Shown piece by piece: positions 63,136-64,000 of a stretch of 64,000 nucleotides of DNA. A model generated the notes under the pieces. That model made no database searches, was not told the DNA's origin, and saw only the letters and a list, made by a program, of their open reading frames with translations. The position numbers and the translations under genes were made by a program. Every line of letters begins with the position of its first letter. Within the stretch, counting starts at the first letter, position 1. The DNA lies in the NCBI GenBank assembly GCA_963971425.1, contig OZ020519.1:25336786-25400785 (forward strand), given 5' to 3'. This DNA is from Bryoerythrophyllum caledonicum. Taxonomy: Eukaryota; Streptophyta; Bryopsida; Pottiales; Pottiaceae.

Positions 63136-64000
63136 AAGAGATTTTGAGCCCTCACAGGAGATACAAATAATTTCTTGAACATACGTGGGGTCTTTGAAGA
63201 AGTGACAGGATCAGAAGGTTCAATGAGCTGCACTCCCAAACTAGACCTACGGCAAGCTAGACTGTGTAGTTGTAGATTGCCTTCCGCTTCTAAGGTGTGT
63301 TAGGTACCGACATCCCCTGGCTTTTAGGACTGTAGGACATAATAGATTTGGCTACTAACTCTCTTGAGGATGCAAAGTAGTCCTTTGAGGACTTTTTGGA
63401 GTAAGGCTAGAGGATGAATTCAATCATGTAGAAGAGACTTTGGGATAGTAACGGATCAAATGGTGAAGTGTCCACCATGGCTCAAACCTTGAATCTGCAA
63501 AGATTGCACAAAAATGCAATGCAACACCATGCAACAACATAGCATACAACCACACAAAAAAACCAATGCACCACTATAAAATGCAACAACATTAAAGCAA
63601 AGGCAACTACATTGATAAAATTAGAAGGGAAGAATGCAACCGAAGTTGTCCTCCGCAATCGCAATATTCCTCTATAACTGCAATTTACTAGTATAACAAA
63701 CTAATTAGACTAAAAACAATAGTCTTCTTCCAAGGTCGCAGCCTAAAATCCACAGAAGAAGCATCAATCAATATAAAACATATACAAACTCAATCACTAC
63801 AAAACATACACAATTTTAATCTACACAAAATATATAAGAATTCAATTCAAAACATACAGAGATTTAATCAATTCAAACATACCGAATGAGGAAGGCTCAC
63901 TTTCTTATTGGAACGTGCTTTGTTTACCATCTAATGACTAGTCATCAAATTGCTTGCAATAATTGCAATGCCCACCAAAATGAAAGACTTACAGACTCAA
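63136..64000. other. Intergenic, nothing recognised
   Basis: AT-rich, with short ORFs only. atgcaacaacat-type words recur around 63515-63600. No gene or element recognised. Confidence 0.5.

Overview
The window looks like repeat-dominated nuclear DNA of a land plant, possibly a seed-free lineage such as a bryophyte, lycophyte or fern. Evidence: a three-exon 12-oxophytodienoate reductase (OPR) gene with short GT-AG introns, a Ty1/copia element with plant-type domains, Arabidopsis-type TTTAGGG telomere motifs, CACTA-type termini, and a decayed hAT-type transposase of a kind I associate with bryophytes. The species cannot be fixed from sequence alone. No rRNA, tRNA, CRISPR array or prokaryotic operon was seen.

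Layout. 1-4706: no recognised gene; diverged repeats and a CACTA-type end. 4712-10469: one Ty1/copia retrotransposon on the minus strand, with 248-bp LTRs and a perfect 5-bp TSD. Its pol contains a phase-0 intron-like GT...AG segment, and every in-frame stop is TAG. 10976-11299: a 12-bp minisatellite that ends at 11304-22591, a 4.4-kb inverted repeat pair around a 2.5-kb spacer. 22604-23056: a TA-flanked MITE. 23255-25793: a second unit bounded by ~190-bp inverted repeats and carrying a decayed two-exon ORF. 25920-26630: a broken OPR copy. 27080-28576: an apparently intact OPR gene.

29967-~42128: a ~12-kb non-LTR retrotransposon on the minus strand (LINE-A). It has a GC-rich 5' region, ORF1, a 2A-like motif, then endonuclease, RT, RNase H and a C-terminal Cys/His motif, and is broken by several indels. 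42172-44212: a truncated Tc1-type transposon (T1), fused to telomere-like repeats. 44220-55952: a second Tc1-type transposon (T2) interrupted by a 5'-truncated sister LINE (LINE-B, 44687-53637) with a 9-bp TSD. 56-64 kb: dispersed and tandem repeats, a CACTA-type end and the hAT-type remnant.

How it fits together. The only gene likely to serve the host is OPR (oxylipin/ene-reductase metabolism); the rest is nested mobile DNA. The most unusual items are: the copia element whose stops are all amber and whose pol carries an in-phase intron-like insert; the LINE family combining a 2A-like motif, a 58-glutamine tract, an ORF2 without an upstream ATG and a 3' UTR fold supported by covariation; DD34E Tc1 elements with arrays of ~185-bp subterminal repeats; and the apparently identical 4.4-kb palindromic arms.
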